Part shown: positions 45,043 to 53,787 of the stretch, one piece after another
Position numbering within the stretch: the first letter of the stretch is position 1
Layout of the letters: every line of letters starts with the position of its first letter
Assembly (NCBI GenBank): GCA_036311565.1
Contig: JAXJPR010000008.1
Coordinates: 4,471-68,470 of the forward strand
Direction: 5' to 3'
Source: Fimousia sp036311565
GTDB lineage: Bacteria; Bacillota; Clostridia; Lachnospirales; Lachnospiraceae
Length of the DNA: 64,000 nucleotides
Position numbers and translations under genes: made by a program
The notes under the pieces: model-generated
Database searches by the model: none
Told to the model about the DNA's origin: nothing
What the model saw: the letters and a program-made list of their open reading frames with translations, nothing else

Positions 45043-45498
45043 ATGAAAAAAATTGTGAAAAAGGACGGCAGTTTGATACAGATTATAACAGAGGCCGTTT
45101 ATGAAAATAAAAAACTTGTGGTATATCAGGAATTAAAAGAACCATTTGAAGTATATGCCATGGAGGAGGAAAAATTCAAGCTGTGGATGGAGGGTCAGGA
45201 AGAGAAAACTGTATTGGTAGAAATAAAAGAAACAAATGCCTTTTCTTTTAATGAGGAACCTCCAGTTGAAAGAAAACGTCAAATAGTACAGCCTGTCATG
45301 GAACGATTTTTAGATGCAAAAACGTATAATGAAAAAATAGGCATTTTAGAAAGTGCAGAAGAATTCATGGATGCCAATGTATTGGATTTGATGGCAGCTT
45401 CTCTGGATTTAATCGTAGAAGGAGACAGCATAGATGAAAAATATTATTCTTTGATGCAGATTTTAAAGACCCAGGCCAGATTTGAAACGAACCGTTGA
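45043..45498 (+). CDS. Unknown protein, 151 residues
   Basis: I do not recognise this protein. It is soluble, acidic overall and rich in Glu/Lys; the first third looks like beta strands and the last 60 residues look helical (ILESAEEFMDANVLDLMAAS). ATG 45043 has AAGGTGAG 7 nt upstream, so it is likely translated; a GTG at 45031 overlaps that site. It lies 32 bp after the helicase and probably belongs to the hydF operon, which ends at the next hairpin. Confidence 0.7.
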   Translation: MKKIVKKDGSLIQIITEAVYENKKLVVYQELKEPFEVYAMEEEKFKLWMEGQEEKTVLVEIKETNAFSFNEEPPVERKRQIVQPVMERFLDAKTYNEKIGILESAEEFMDANVLDLMAASLDLIVEGDSIDEKYYSLMQILKTQARFETNR

Positions 45499-45515
45499 TA
45501 AATATAAGAAAAACA

Positions 45516-45550
45516 AAAGCCATGAAGACAGATTCATTCTTCATGGCTTT
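45516..45550. terminator. Bidirectional terminator after the hydF operon
   Basis: AAAGCCATGAAGA (45516-45528) pairs perfectly over 13 bp with TCTTCATGGCTTT (45538-45550). It serves convergent genes. Confidence 0.88.
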
Positions 45551-45567
45551 ATAATGTTAATAAAAAA

Positions 45568-45903
45568 TTATTCCGCTTCCTCGTTTTCTTCCATCATATC
45601 ACTGACGGCATCATAAAATGCTTTGGCTGCGGCATCGTATTCTTCGTCTATAAGAATATTATCTAAATTTAACTCTCCATTTTCATCTTCAGAATACCGG
45701 TAAAGCAAGACATCGCTCTCTTCTTCATCAATGTCTTCGTTAATAGGGAGAAGTGCAATGTATTCATGCTCTGTTCCCTCTGCCTGGAAAATGGCAACGA
45801 CAATACACTGTATTTGAGTATCATCGTCTAAAACTAAGTTAATCACAGGATCTTGACCATTAAAATCACATTCATAAATTTCATCAGATGGATATTCGCC
45901 CAT
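45568..45903 (-). CDS. DUF1292 family protein
   Basis: A small acidic protein (111 residues from ATG 45903) with the DUF1292 pattern: short beta strands around DPVINLVLDDDTQIQC, EYIALLPI and VLLYRYSEDENGEL. Its function is unknown; relatives are common in Firmicutes. I prefer ATG 45903 because GAGG lies 6 nt upstream; the ATG at 45915 has AGGAA only 2 nt away. It is a single gene. Confidence 0.85.
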   Translation of the reverse strand: MGEYPSDEIYECDFNGQDPVINLVLDDDTQIQCIVVAIFQAEGTEHEYIALLPINEDIDEEESDVLLYRYSEDENGELNLDNILIDEEYDAAAKAFYDAVSDMMEENEEAE

Positions 45904-46094
45904 TTCGTACCTCATTTCCTAGCTTTCAGCTATTATATTTATTGGCATTTCTTTGCTTAAAATTTACTATACTAGAATTGACATAAAAATTCAAGTATGA
46001 TAATATAACTGAGTTTCATAAAAACATCATATAATTTAGAAGAAGACATTATATTACCTCATAGAAGGAAATATATGTATGGAGGGAAAGAAAC

Positions 46095-47255
46095 ATGCAG
46101 GAATACAAATTTTTATTGGATATCGCATTGATTCTGACTCTTACAAAAGCGCTGGGGCTGTTTTCAAAAAGAATCAGTTTACCTCCCGTTGTAGGAGCCT
46201 TAATAGCGGGGGTTTTATTGGGGCCGATTGGTATTAATGTGATTGAGCCTACGAGTACTATTACAGCCTTGGCAGAAATTGGTGTCATCGTATTAATGTT
46301 TCAGGCAGGTTTAGAAACGGATATTGATGAATTAAAAGAAAGCGGATTGGCGGCATTTATCATTGCTCTGATTGGAGTTTTGGTGCCATTAATTGGAGGC
46401 TTTGCAGTAGCGCAATGCTTTAATTCAGATATTATGGAAAACATTTTCATTGGAGTTATTTTGACCGCTACATCGGTAAGTATTACTGTACAAACACTTC
46501 AGGAAATGGGAAAATTAAAAGGAAAAGTAGGAACATCCATTCTTGGAGCAGCTATTATTGATGATGTTTTAGGAGTTGTATTACTTTCAATCATTACCAG
46601 TGTAGGATCTTCAGGAGGCGCAGGAATTAGTTCGATTTTGATGACAATTGGAAGACTGGCTGCTTTTCTGGCACTTGCAGGAATTGGTGGAATTGGAGTA
46701 TATCGCTTTTTTCATTGGTTAGAAAGCCGTGGAATGAGAAAAAGAAGAATTCCGGTATTTGCATTTGCATTTTGCTTGTTCTTATCTTTTTTCGCAGAAT
46801 TGTTTGGAATTGCGGATATTACCGGTGCGTACATGGCTGGTGTTGTTCTGTGCAGAACGAATGCACATGATTACATCAATCGCAAAGTGGAATGTGTATC
46901 CTATATGCTGATTACACCAATTTTCTTTGCAAATATTGGATTAAAGACAACCATTAGCGGGATGAGCAGTACGATTGTTCTGTTTACTGTATTGTTATGT
47001 GCAGTTGCCATTATATCAAAAATGATTGGATGTGGAGTGGGAGCAAAATTATGTGGATATACCAACAAAGAATCCCTTCAGATTGGAGTTGGTATGATTT
47101 CACGTGGTGAGGTAGCGTTAATTGTGGCAGAAAAAGGACTGAAAGTGGGAATAATGCCACCAGAATTGTTTTCACCGATTGTTATTGTTGTAGTAATTAC
47201 TACACTATTAACACCAATTTTATTAAGAGTTGTTTTTACAGAAAAGAGTGCATAG
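46095..47255 (+). CDS. CPA2-type cation:proton antiporter
   Basis: A 386-residue integral membrane protein with about 12-13 transmembrane helices of the Na+/H+ exchanger fold, related to KefB/GerN. Family features are ISLPPVVGALIAGVLLGP (helix 2), the acidic EIGVIVLMFQAGLETD, the ion-site AAIIDDVLGVVLL (Asp-Asp pair, about residue 156-157) and GMISRGEVALIVAEKG. It lacks a C-terminal TrkA-N domain. It probably exchanges Na+ or K+ for protons. GGAGGG precedes ATG 46095. Confidence 0.9.
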   Translation: MQEYKFLLDIALILTLTKALGLFSKRISLPPVVGALIAGVLLGPIGINVIEPTSTITALAEIGVIVLMFQAGLETDIDELKESGLAAFIIALIGVLVPLIGGFAVAQCFNSDIMENIFIGVILTATSVSITVQTLQEMGKLKGKVGTSILGAAIIDDVLGVVLLSIITSVGSSGGAGISSILMTIGRLAAFLALAGIGGIGVYRFFHWLESRGMRKRRIPVFAFAFCLFLSFFAELFGIADITGAYMAGVVLCRTNAHDYINRKVECVSYMLITPIFFANIGLKTTISGMSSTIVLFTVLLCAVAIISKMIGCGVGAKLCGYTNKESLQIGVGMISRGEVALIVAEKGLKVGIMPPELFSPIVIVVVITTLLTPILLRVVFTEKSA

Positions 47256-47262
47256 ATAGTAG

Positions 47263-47288
47263 AAAGGGGCTGAAGAATCAGTCTCTTT
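47263..47288 (+). terminator. Terminator after the antiporter
   Basis: AAAGGGGCTGA (47263-47273) pairs with TCAGTCTCTTT (47278-47288) with two G-U pairs, followed by a T-rich tail. Confidence 0.7.
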
Positions 47289-47361
47289 TGTTGATTTATA
47301 CAGAAATTTTCTTTTATATAAATATATAAATAAAACAAATGTTTTGTTGCGCGGAGAAGAG

Positions 47362-47390
47362 TTGAATTTTAAAAAATTCTTGGCTATAAT
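47362..47390 (+). promoter_or_regulatory. Promoter of the tandem aspartoacylase-like genes
   Basis: TTGAAT (47362-47367), a 17-bp spacer and TATAAT (47385-47390) lie 30 bp before the first start codon. An earlier in-frame TTG at 47390 overlaps this promoter and is rejected. Confidence 0.7.
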
Positions 47391-47419
47391 TGGGAAGAAT
47401 GAGAAGTGGAGTGAGAAAG

Positions 47420-48364
47420 ATGATAGAGACGATTGTTTCCGTACAATTACCAGTGAAAGAAGAATTAAAAATAAAGAAAAATCGACTGACTCCGGATGAG
47501 ATGACGGGGAAAGAAAAAAGGATCTGTATTGTATCTGGACTTTATGGAGATGAACTAGGCGGACAATATATTTGTGGAGAAGTGATCCGCCGTATTAAAG
47601 AAAATTATGGAATGCTAAAAGGGATTGTAGATGTATATCCTACGATTAATTCCCTAGGACTGGATTCCAGAAGCAGAGAAATTCCAATGTTTAATTTGGA
47701 TTACAATACTATTTTTCCTGGTTCAGTACAAGGAGATTTAGCAGAATATACAGCAGCAAAATTAATTGAAGATATTAAAGGAGCAGATTTTTGTATTGAT
47801 GTTCATTCAAGCAATGTCTTTTTAAAGGAACTTCCTCAAATCAGAGTCAATGATGATGTTTCAGAGGAAACCCTGAAATTATGCAGACATCTGAATATGG
47901 ATTTCATATGGGTCCATCCATCTACAATGGTAAATGAAGGAAGCCTTGCATTTGCATTGAATGAAATTGGTGTTCCAACGATTGTCACTGAATCAGGAAC
48001 AGCTTTTCGTATCAAGTATGACTATTGTGAACAGGTAACGGATGGCATTTTCTGTCTTATGAAGGAATTGGGAATCTGGATGGGAGACACCATTGAGCCC
48101 AGAGAAGCTGTTGTCGTAGAGGACAATGAAATAACGTATTTAAACTGCGAAACCAGTGGGTTGTTTGTAACACATAAGCATCTTTATCAGACAGTGGAAA
48201 AAGGAGATGTCATTGGTTTTATTACAAAACCTATTTTTGGTTCCGTCGAAGAAGAAATTATAGCGCCTGTCAGTGGCATCTTAATCACATTGCGAGAACA
48301 TCCAGGAGTCAGTGAAGGAACGCTGGTAGCAAGAATATTAGGAAGTCAGGAGGAAAAGAATTGA
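47420..48364 (+). CDS. Succinylglutamate desuccinylase/aspartoacylase-like protein, copy 1
   Basis: A 314-residue member of the M14-like deacylase family. The typical first zinc motif HxxE appears as LYGDELGG with Tyr42 where His is expected, Glu45 kept, and the later ligand kept in CIDVHSS (Asp127, His129). A beta-rich C-terminal region follows (VVEDNEITYLNCETSGLFV). ATG 47420 is favoured by GTGGAG upstream. Because one zinc ligand is missing, activity is uncertain. It ends overlapping the next gene by 4 bp. Confidence 0.8.
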   Translation: MIETIVSVQLPVKEELKIKKNRLTPDEMTGKEKRICIVSGLYGDELGGQYICGEVIRRIKENYGMLKGIVDVYPTINSLGLDSRSREIPMFNLDYNTIFPGSVQGDLAEYTAAKLIEDIKGADFCIDVHSSNVFLKELPQIRVNDDVSEETLKLCRHLNMDFIWVHPSTMVNEGSLAFALNEIGVPTIVTESGTAFRIKYDYCEQVTDGIFCLMKELGIWMGDTIEPREAVVVEDNEITYLNCETSGLFVTHKHLYQTVEKGDVIGFITKPIFGSVEEEIIAPVSGILITLREHPGVSEGTLVARILGSQEEKN

Positions 48365-49308
48365 AAAAAGAAGTAATATATTCTATGGATTCCGGATTTC
48401 GGGAAGAATTTAAAATAACAGGATATCGATTTGGAGGAAAAGCCGGAGCAGAAGAAAAAGCAGCCTGCATTGTAGGAGCAATGAGAGGAAATGAATATCA
48501 GCAGTTATATATTTGCGCATTGCTGATAAATCGATTGATGGATCTGGAAAAAAATGGTTCTATTGTTGGGAAGAATCAAATTCTTGTTATTCCATCATTG
48601 AATAATATGTCTATGAATGTAGGAAAACGTTTCTGGACATCAGATAATACAGATATTAACCGTCAATTTCCTGGCAATAAGTATGGAGAGCCTACCAGTA
48701 GGATTGCAGCAGCAGTCATGCAGGCGGTACAAGGATTTCGGTATGGAATTCAATTTCCGTCTTTTTATATGGACGGAGAATTTATTTCCCATGTAAGAAT
48801 GCCAGAGACAGGCAAAGAAAGTACCAGTCTTGCCAATTTGTTTGGTCTTCCATATGTTATGGTCGGAAAGCAGAGGTCATTTGATTCAAAAACATTAAAC
48901 TATAATTGGCAGATCAGAGGAACAGAGGCATTTTCCATTTATACAGGAAATACTGACCAGGTAGATGAAGCAGCAGCCAGACAGGCAGTATCAGCAGTAC
49001 TTCGTTTCTTAACCAGAATGGGAATTTTGCATTATAATTGCCACAATGGATATATTGCAAGTATTTTGGAAGAAAATGAACTGGTCACTGTAAAATCCAG
49101 CAATGCAGGGTTCTTTCGCCGGATTGCAAAAATTAATCAGGAAGTCAAACGAGGAGAAATTCTCGCCGAAATTTTAGACCCTTATGAGGGAAAGATTATT
49201 TCTGAGGTTTGTGCCACAGCAGATGGTATTCTGTTTTATTCGAATAACAAACCAATTATTTTGCAGAATTTAATTGCATTTCAAATTATAAAGAAATTGC
49301 ATGAATAA
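48361..49308 (+). CDS. Aspartoacylase-like paralogue, copy 2, metal site largely lost
   Basis: A 315-residue paralogue of the preceding protein with a TTG start (48361) and a strong AGGAGG 7 nt upstream. The first motif reads MRGNEYQQ (Arg42 instead of His, Glu45 kept). At the second site, the expected D-x-H is replaced by a stretch reading QFPSFYMDGEF. It is therefore probably a non-catalytic partner, perhaps forming a heteromer with copy 1. The 4-bp overlap supports coupled synthesis. Confidence 0.75.
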   Translation: MKKEVIYSMDSGFREEFKITGYRFGGKAGAEEKAACIVGAMRGNEYQQLYICALLINRLMDLEKNGSIVGKNQILVIPSLNNMSMNVGKRFWTSDNTDINRQFPGNKYGEPTSRIAAAVMQAVQGFRYGIQFPSFYMDGEFISHVRMPETGKESTSLANLFGLPYVMVGKQRSFDSKTLNYNWQIRGTEAFSIYTGNTDQVDEAAARQAVSAVLRFLTRMGILHYNCHNGYIASILEENELVTVKSSNAGFFRRIAKINQEVKRGEILAEILDPYEGKIISEVCATADGILFYSNNKPIILQNLIAFQIIKKLHE

Positions 49309-49325
49309 ATAAACTATGCTAATAT
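49297..49325 (+). promoter_or_regulatory. purL promoter
   Basis: TTGCAT (49297-49302), a 17-bp spacer and TAATAT (49320-49325) preceded by TGC. The -35 lies within the end of the preceding gene. Confidence 0.6.
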
Positions 49326-49357
49326 GTTATTGAAAAAGACAAGATATGGAGGTAGCC

Positions 49358-52300
49358 ATGAGTAACGTTAAGAGAATTTATGTAGAAAAAAAGAAAGCTT
49401 ATGCCGTAAAAGCAAAGGAGCTTTTAGAAGAGGTAAAAAATTATCTTCAGTTTGATATTACTGGCGTTCGTGTCCTGATTCGTTATGATATCGAAAATAT
49501 TTCTGAAGATACCTACCAGAAATCCTTGAGAACTATTTTCTCTGAAGCACCGGTAGATACTTTATATGAAGAAACATTTCCTATATCTGAAAATGAACAG
49601 GCATTTTCTGTAGAATATCTTCCAGGACAGTTTGATCAGAGAGCAGATTCTGCAGAACAATGTGTAAAATTATTAAATGAAGATGAAGAACCAATTATTC
49701 GTTCTGCAACTACATATGTGATTGCCGGAAATATAATAGATAAGCAGTTAGAAGAAATTAAAGCATTTTGTATTAACCCAGTTGATTCTAGAGAAACCAA
49801 TGAAGAAAAACCAGAAACATTAGTAACAGAATTTGAAGAACCAGCAGACGTTGTTATTTTTGATGGTTTTGCTGATATGAAAGAAGAAGAACTAAAAGAA
49901 TTATATGATTCTTTAGGGCTTGCAATGACATTCAAGGATTTTCAGCATATTCAGAAGTATTTTAAAGGAGAAGAAAAAAGAGATCCTTCAATGACAGAAA
50001 TCCGTGTATTAGATACATATTGGTCTGATCACTGTCGTCATACGACTTTCCTAACAGAATTAACAGACGTTACTTTTGATGATGGACATTACCGCATTCC
50101 AATTGAAGCAACTTATGAACAATATTTAAAAGACAGAGAAGAAATTTTTGCTGGAAGAGATGATAAATTTGTATGTTTGATGGATCTTGCATTAATCGGA
50201 ATGCGTCGTCTGAAAAAAGATGGATTATTAAATGATATGGAAGAATCCGATGAGATCAATGCCTGTAGTATTGTAGTTCCAGTAGAAATTGACGGAGAAA
50301 CAGAAGAATGGTTGATTAGTTTTAAAAATGAAACCCATAATCATCCAACAGAAATTGAACCATTTGGTGGAGCTGCGACCTGTTTAGGAGGAGCAATTCG
50401 TGACCCATTGTCTGGACGTTCTTATGTATATCAGGCCATGCGTGTAACAGGAGCATCTGATCCTACTGTTTCTTTGGAAGAAACATTAAAAGGGAAATTA
50501 CCTCAAAGAAAAATTGTAACAGGTGCTGCACATGGATATAGTTCCTATGGAAACCAGATTGGTTTGGCAACTGGATTAGTAGATGAAATTTATCATCCAA
50601 ATTATGTTGCAAAACGTATGGAAATTGGTGCGGTCATGGGTGCTGCTCCTAGAAAAAATGTTATTCGTGAAACATCTGATCCAGATGATATTATTATTTT
50701 ACTGGGTGGAAGAACAGGTCGTGACGGATGTGGTGGAGCAACTGGATCTTCAAAAGCTCACACTGTGGAATCCATCGATACCTGCGGTGCAGAAGTCCAA
50801 AAAGGAAATCCTCCAACAGAACGTAAAATTCAGCGTTTATTTAGAAGAGAAGAAGTCAGCCGTTTAATTAAAAAGTGTAACGACTTTGGTGCAGGCGGAG
50901 TTTCAGTTGCAATTGGTGAATTAGCAGATGGACTACGAGTGGATCTAGATAAAGTACCAAAAAAATATGCAGGGTTAGATGGAACAGAATTAGCGATTTC
51001 TGAATCACAAGAACGTATGGCAGTTGTTGTGGATCCCAAAGACGTAGATCAGTTCCTTGCATATGCAGCAGAAGAAAATTTAGAGGCAGTGCCAGTGGCA
51101 GTTGTAACAGAAGAGCCAAGACTTGTATTAGAATGGAGAGGAAAAGAAATTGTAAACTTATCCAGAGCATTCTTAGATACAAATGGAGCGCATCAGGAAA
51201 CAACTGCGAATGTACAGCTTCCAGATAGAAGAAAAGAATATTTTAGTGATATTCAGATTAAAAATAGTTTCAGAGAGACAATGTTGTCTATTTTAAGTGA
51301 TTTAAATGTATGTTCTAAAAAAGGTCTGGTAGAGATGTTCGACAGCTCTATTGGTGCAGGAACAGTAACGATGCCTTATGGTGGTAAATATCAGCTGACA
51401 CCAATTCAGACAATGATAGCAAAACTTCCTGTATTAAAAGGAAAGACAGATACAGTAACGATGATGAGCTATGGATTTGATCCATATCTTTCCTCTTGGA
51501 GCCCATATCACGGTGCTGTTTATGCAATCGTTCATTCAGTGGCTAAAATTGTTGCATCAGGTGGAGATTATAAAACTATTCGTTTTACATTCCAAGAATA
51601 TTTTAAACGTCTGGGCGAAGATAAAAACCGTTGGGGGCAGCCCGTTGCAGCTTTATTAGGAGCTTATGCGGCACAGGTCGGATTTGGTCTTCCATCTATC
51701 GGCGGTAAGGACAGTATGTCAGGAACGTTTAATGATATTGATGTCCCTCCAACTTTAGTATCCTTTGCTGTTAATGTAGCAAAAGGAGAGGATGTGATTA
51801 CACCGGAATTTAAAAAACCAGGAAATAAGATCGTGCGCATTTGTATTCCAAAAGATGAATATGGTCTTCCAGATTATCAGGGAGCAAAGAAAGTTTATGA
51901 AAGAATTAGCCTATTGATGAAAAAAGGCAAAATTGTTTCTGCTTATGCAGTTGGATATGGAGGAACAATGGAAGCCGTTGCTAAAATGGCATTTGGTAAC
52001 AGATATGGAGTTAAATTTGACAATGAAGTATGCATGCAGGATTTAGTAGAAAAATCTTATGGTGCAATTATTGTAGAATTGGGCTCTCATGCGATTAAAG
52101 AAATTGGATTACCAGCATTATTAATTGGTACCGTATATAAAGAACCAGCATTTGTTTTTGCTGGAGAAGTTGTTTCTATGACAGAAGCATTAAATGCATG
52201 GACAGAAAAATTAGAAGGTGTGTTCCCAACAAAAACAGGAATTGAAGAAAAAGAAATAAATACACCACTGTATAAAGAGGGAAGTATTTATCTGGCAAAG

Positions 52301-53110
52301 AATAAGATTGCAAAACCAAAGGTATTTATTCCAGTATTCCCAGGTACAAACTGTGAGTATGATTCTTTAAAAGCATTTGAGCGTGCTGGGGCAGAAGTGG
52401 AAACAAGAATTTTCAAGAATCTGGATGCACAGGGCATTCGTGATTCTGTAGAAGAATTTGAAAAGGTAATTGACCAGTCTCAGATTATTATGTTCCCAGG
52501 TGGATTTAGTGCAGGGGATGAACCAGAGGGATCTGCAAAATTCTTTGCAACTGCATTTAGAAATGAAAAATTAAAAGAAGCAGTTATGAATTTATTAAAC
52601 CAGAGAGATGGTCTTGCTTTGGGTATCTGTAATGGTTTCCAAGCATTGATTAAATTAGGATTAGTACCATATGGAGAAATCTTAGAACAGACCGAAGAAG
52701 CTCCAACATTAACGATGAACCGAATTGGACGTCATATTTCTCAGATGGTTTATACAAAAGTTGTAACGAATAAATCTCCATGGTTAGCAGAAACCAAGGT
52801 AGGGGATGTACATGCAATCCCTGTTTCTCATGGAGAAGGACGTTTTGTAGCAAGCAAAGAGGTAATTGAAAAATTATTTAGAAATGGACAGGTAGCCACA
52901 CAATATGTTGATATTCACGGAAATCCTACAATGAATGAAGCATTTAATCCAAATGGCTCTTACTATGCAATTGAAGGTATTATCAGCCCAGATGGCAGAG
53001 TTTTAGGAAAGATGGGCCATTCAGAACGTATGGGTGATACAGTTGCAATAAATATTCAGGGAAATAAAGATCAAAAATTATTTGAATCAGGAGTAAATTA
53101 TTTTAAATAA
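49358..53110 (+). CDS. purL: Phosphoribosylformylglycinamidine synthase, one-piece form
   Basis: A 1250-residue fusion enzyme for the fourth step of purine synthesis (FGAR to FGAM with ATP and glutamine). It has the N-terminal PurS-like region, the linker with LDTYWSDHCRHTTF, the ATP-binding synthase core (NETHNHPTEIEPFGGAATC, GGKDSMSGTF) and a C-terminal glutaminase (FPGTNCEYD, FPGGFSAGDEPEG, nucleophile Cys in LGICNGFQALIK, HGEGRF). Bacteria such as Bacillus split this into PurS, PurQ and PurL; the large form is common in clostridia. GGAGGT favours ATG 49358 over 49346. No other purine gene is adjacent. Confidence 0.95.
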   Translation: MSNVKRIYVEKKKAYAVKAKELLEEVKNYLQFDITGVRVLIRYDIENISEDTYQKSLRTIFSEAPVDTLYEETFPISENEQAFSVEYLPGQFDQRADSAEQCVKLLNEDEEPIIRSATTYVIAGNIIDKQLEEIKAFCINPVDSRETNEEKPETLVTEFEEPADVVIFDGFADMKEEELKELYDSLGLAMTFKDFQHIQKYFKGEEKRDPSMTEIRVLDTYWSDHCRHTTFLTELTDVTFDDGHYRIPIEATYEQYLKDREEIFAGRDDKFVCLMDLALIGMRRLKKDGLLNDMEESDEINACSIVVPVEIDGETEEWLISFKNETHNHPTEIEPFGGAATCLGGAIRDPLSGRSYVYQAMRVTGASDPTVSLEETLKGKLPQRKIVTGAAHGYSSYGNQIGLATGLVDEIYHPNYVAKRMEIGAVMGAAPRKNVIRETSDPDDIIILLGGRTGRDGCGGATGSSKAHTVESIDTCGAEVQKGNPPTERKIQRLFRREEVSRLIKKCNDFGAGGVSVAIGELADGLRVDLDKVPKKYAGLDGTELAISESQERMAVVVDPKDVDQFLAYAAEENLEAVPVAVVTEEPRLVLEWRGKEIVNLSRAFLDTNGAHQETTANVQLPDRRKEYFSDIQIKNSFRETMLSILSDLNVCSKKGLVEMFDSSIGAGTVTMPYGGKYQLTPIQTMIAKLPVLKGKTDTVTMMSYGFDPYLSSWSPYHGAVYAIVHSVAKIVASGGDYKTIRFTFQEYFKRLGEDKNRWGQPVAALLGAYAAQVGFGLPSIGGKDSMSGTFNDIDVPPTLVSFAVNVAKGEDVITPEFKKPGNKIVRICIPKDEYGLPDYQGAKKVYERISLLMKKGKIVSAYAVGYGGTMEAVAKMAFGNRYGVKFDNEVCMQDLVEKSYGAIIVELGSHAIKEIGLPALLIGTVYKEPAFVFAGEVVSMTEALNAWTEKLEGVFPTKTGIEEKEINTPLYKEGSIYLAKNKIAKPKVFIPVFPGTNCEYDSLKAFERAGAEVETRIFKNLDAQGIRDSVEEFEKVIDQSQIIMFPGGFSAGDEPEGSAKFFATAFRNEKLKEAVMNLLNQRDGLALGICNGFQALIKLGLVPYGEILEQTEEAPTLTMNRIGRHISQMVYTKVVTNKSPWLAETKVGDVHAIPVSHGEGRFVASKEVIEKLFRNGQVATQYVDIHGNPTMNEAFNPNGSYYAIEGIISPDGRVLGKMGHSERMGDTVAINIQGNKDQKLFESGVNYFK

Positions 53111-53134
53111 ACTTCTGACTATTGGGAGAAGATA

Positions 53135-53749
53135 TTGAAGGCAAAACTAAAACCATATTTGCATTGGATTATTCTGTTTTGCTTGATCTTGTTGACGGGA
53201 GTCTGTGGTCTGATTTTTGCTAAAGTGATGATTTCGCCGTCCAATCATGATTATGATCGTGCGGTAGAGACGAAATCTGATGAAAAAAAACAAAAAGAGG
53301 GAACCTATTATGTTTATGGAGGTTGCCATGGGCTTCCGCTTCATAAAGAAGCATCCAAGTATTCAAAGGTAATTTTGGCTATTCCAAATAAAAGTCCGGT
53401 TGAAATTATTACAAAATCTCATCGAGGATATTATAAAATCGAATACCAAAATCATGAAGGATATGTACAAGGCAGATATTTATTAAAATTTAATCAAAAT
53501 GCTGGAAGTAAGCTTAGAAAACGTCTAGCTAATGATTATCCGCTTTATTATGTGGTGAATTGCGATGGATCAGCCAAGATCTACCGTCGCAGAAATAAAT
53601 CATCAAAGGTAATTGCAGAAGTGGATTTCGGATATCGGGTACGTCTCTTAGAAAAAGGAAGAAATAATTACTATAAAGTGGCATATAAGAATGAAATAGG
53701 ATATATTTCATCCGAATATCTATCAAAATTTGAACATGAAAAAGAATAA
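53135..53749 (+). CDS. Membrane-anchored double SH3-domain protein
   Basis: A 204-residue protein with an N-terminal membrane helix (about 10-32: WIILFCLILLTGVCGLIFA) and two SH3-like repeats (about 55-110 and 135-200, ending with GYVQGRYLLKF and GYISSEYLSKF). It probably binds cell wall on the outer face; no catalytic domain follows. The start is TTG 53135 with GGGAGAAG about 5 nt upstream. It is about 25 bp after purL and may be read through from it, then ended by a strong terminator. Confidence 0.8.
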   Translation: MKAKLKPYLHWIILFCLILLTGVCGLIFAKVMISPSNHDYDRAVETKSDEKKQKEGTYYVYGGCHGLPLHKEASKYSKVILAIPNKSPVEIITKSHRGYYKIEYQNHEGYVQGRYLLKFNQNAGSKLRKRLANDYPLYYVVNCDGSAKIYRRRNKSSKVIAEVDFGYRVRLLEKGRNNYYKVAYKNEIGYISSEYLSKFEHEKE

Positions 53750-53750
53750 T

Positions 53751-53782
53751 AAAAAAGATTGCGTGAAAACGCAATCTTTTTT
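53751..53782. terminator. Bidirectional terminator with a GAAA tetraloop
   Basis: AAAAAAGATTGCGT (53751-53764) and ACGCAATCTTTTTT (53769-53782) form a perfect 14-bp stem closed by a GAAA loop, between convergent genes. Confidence 0.92.
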
Positions 53783-53787
53783 ATTTT

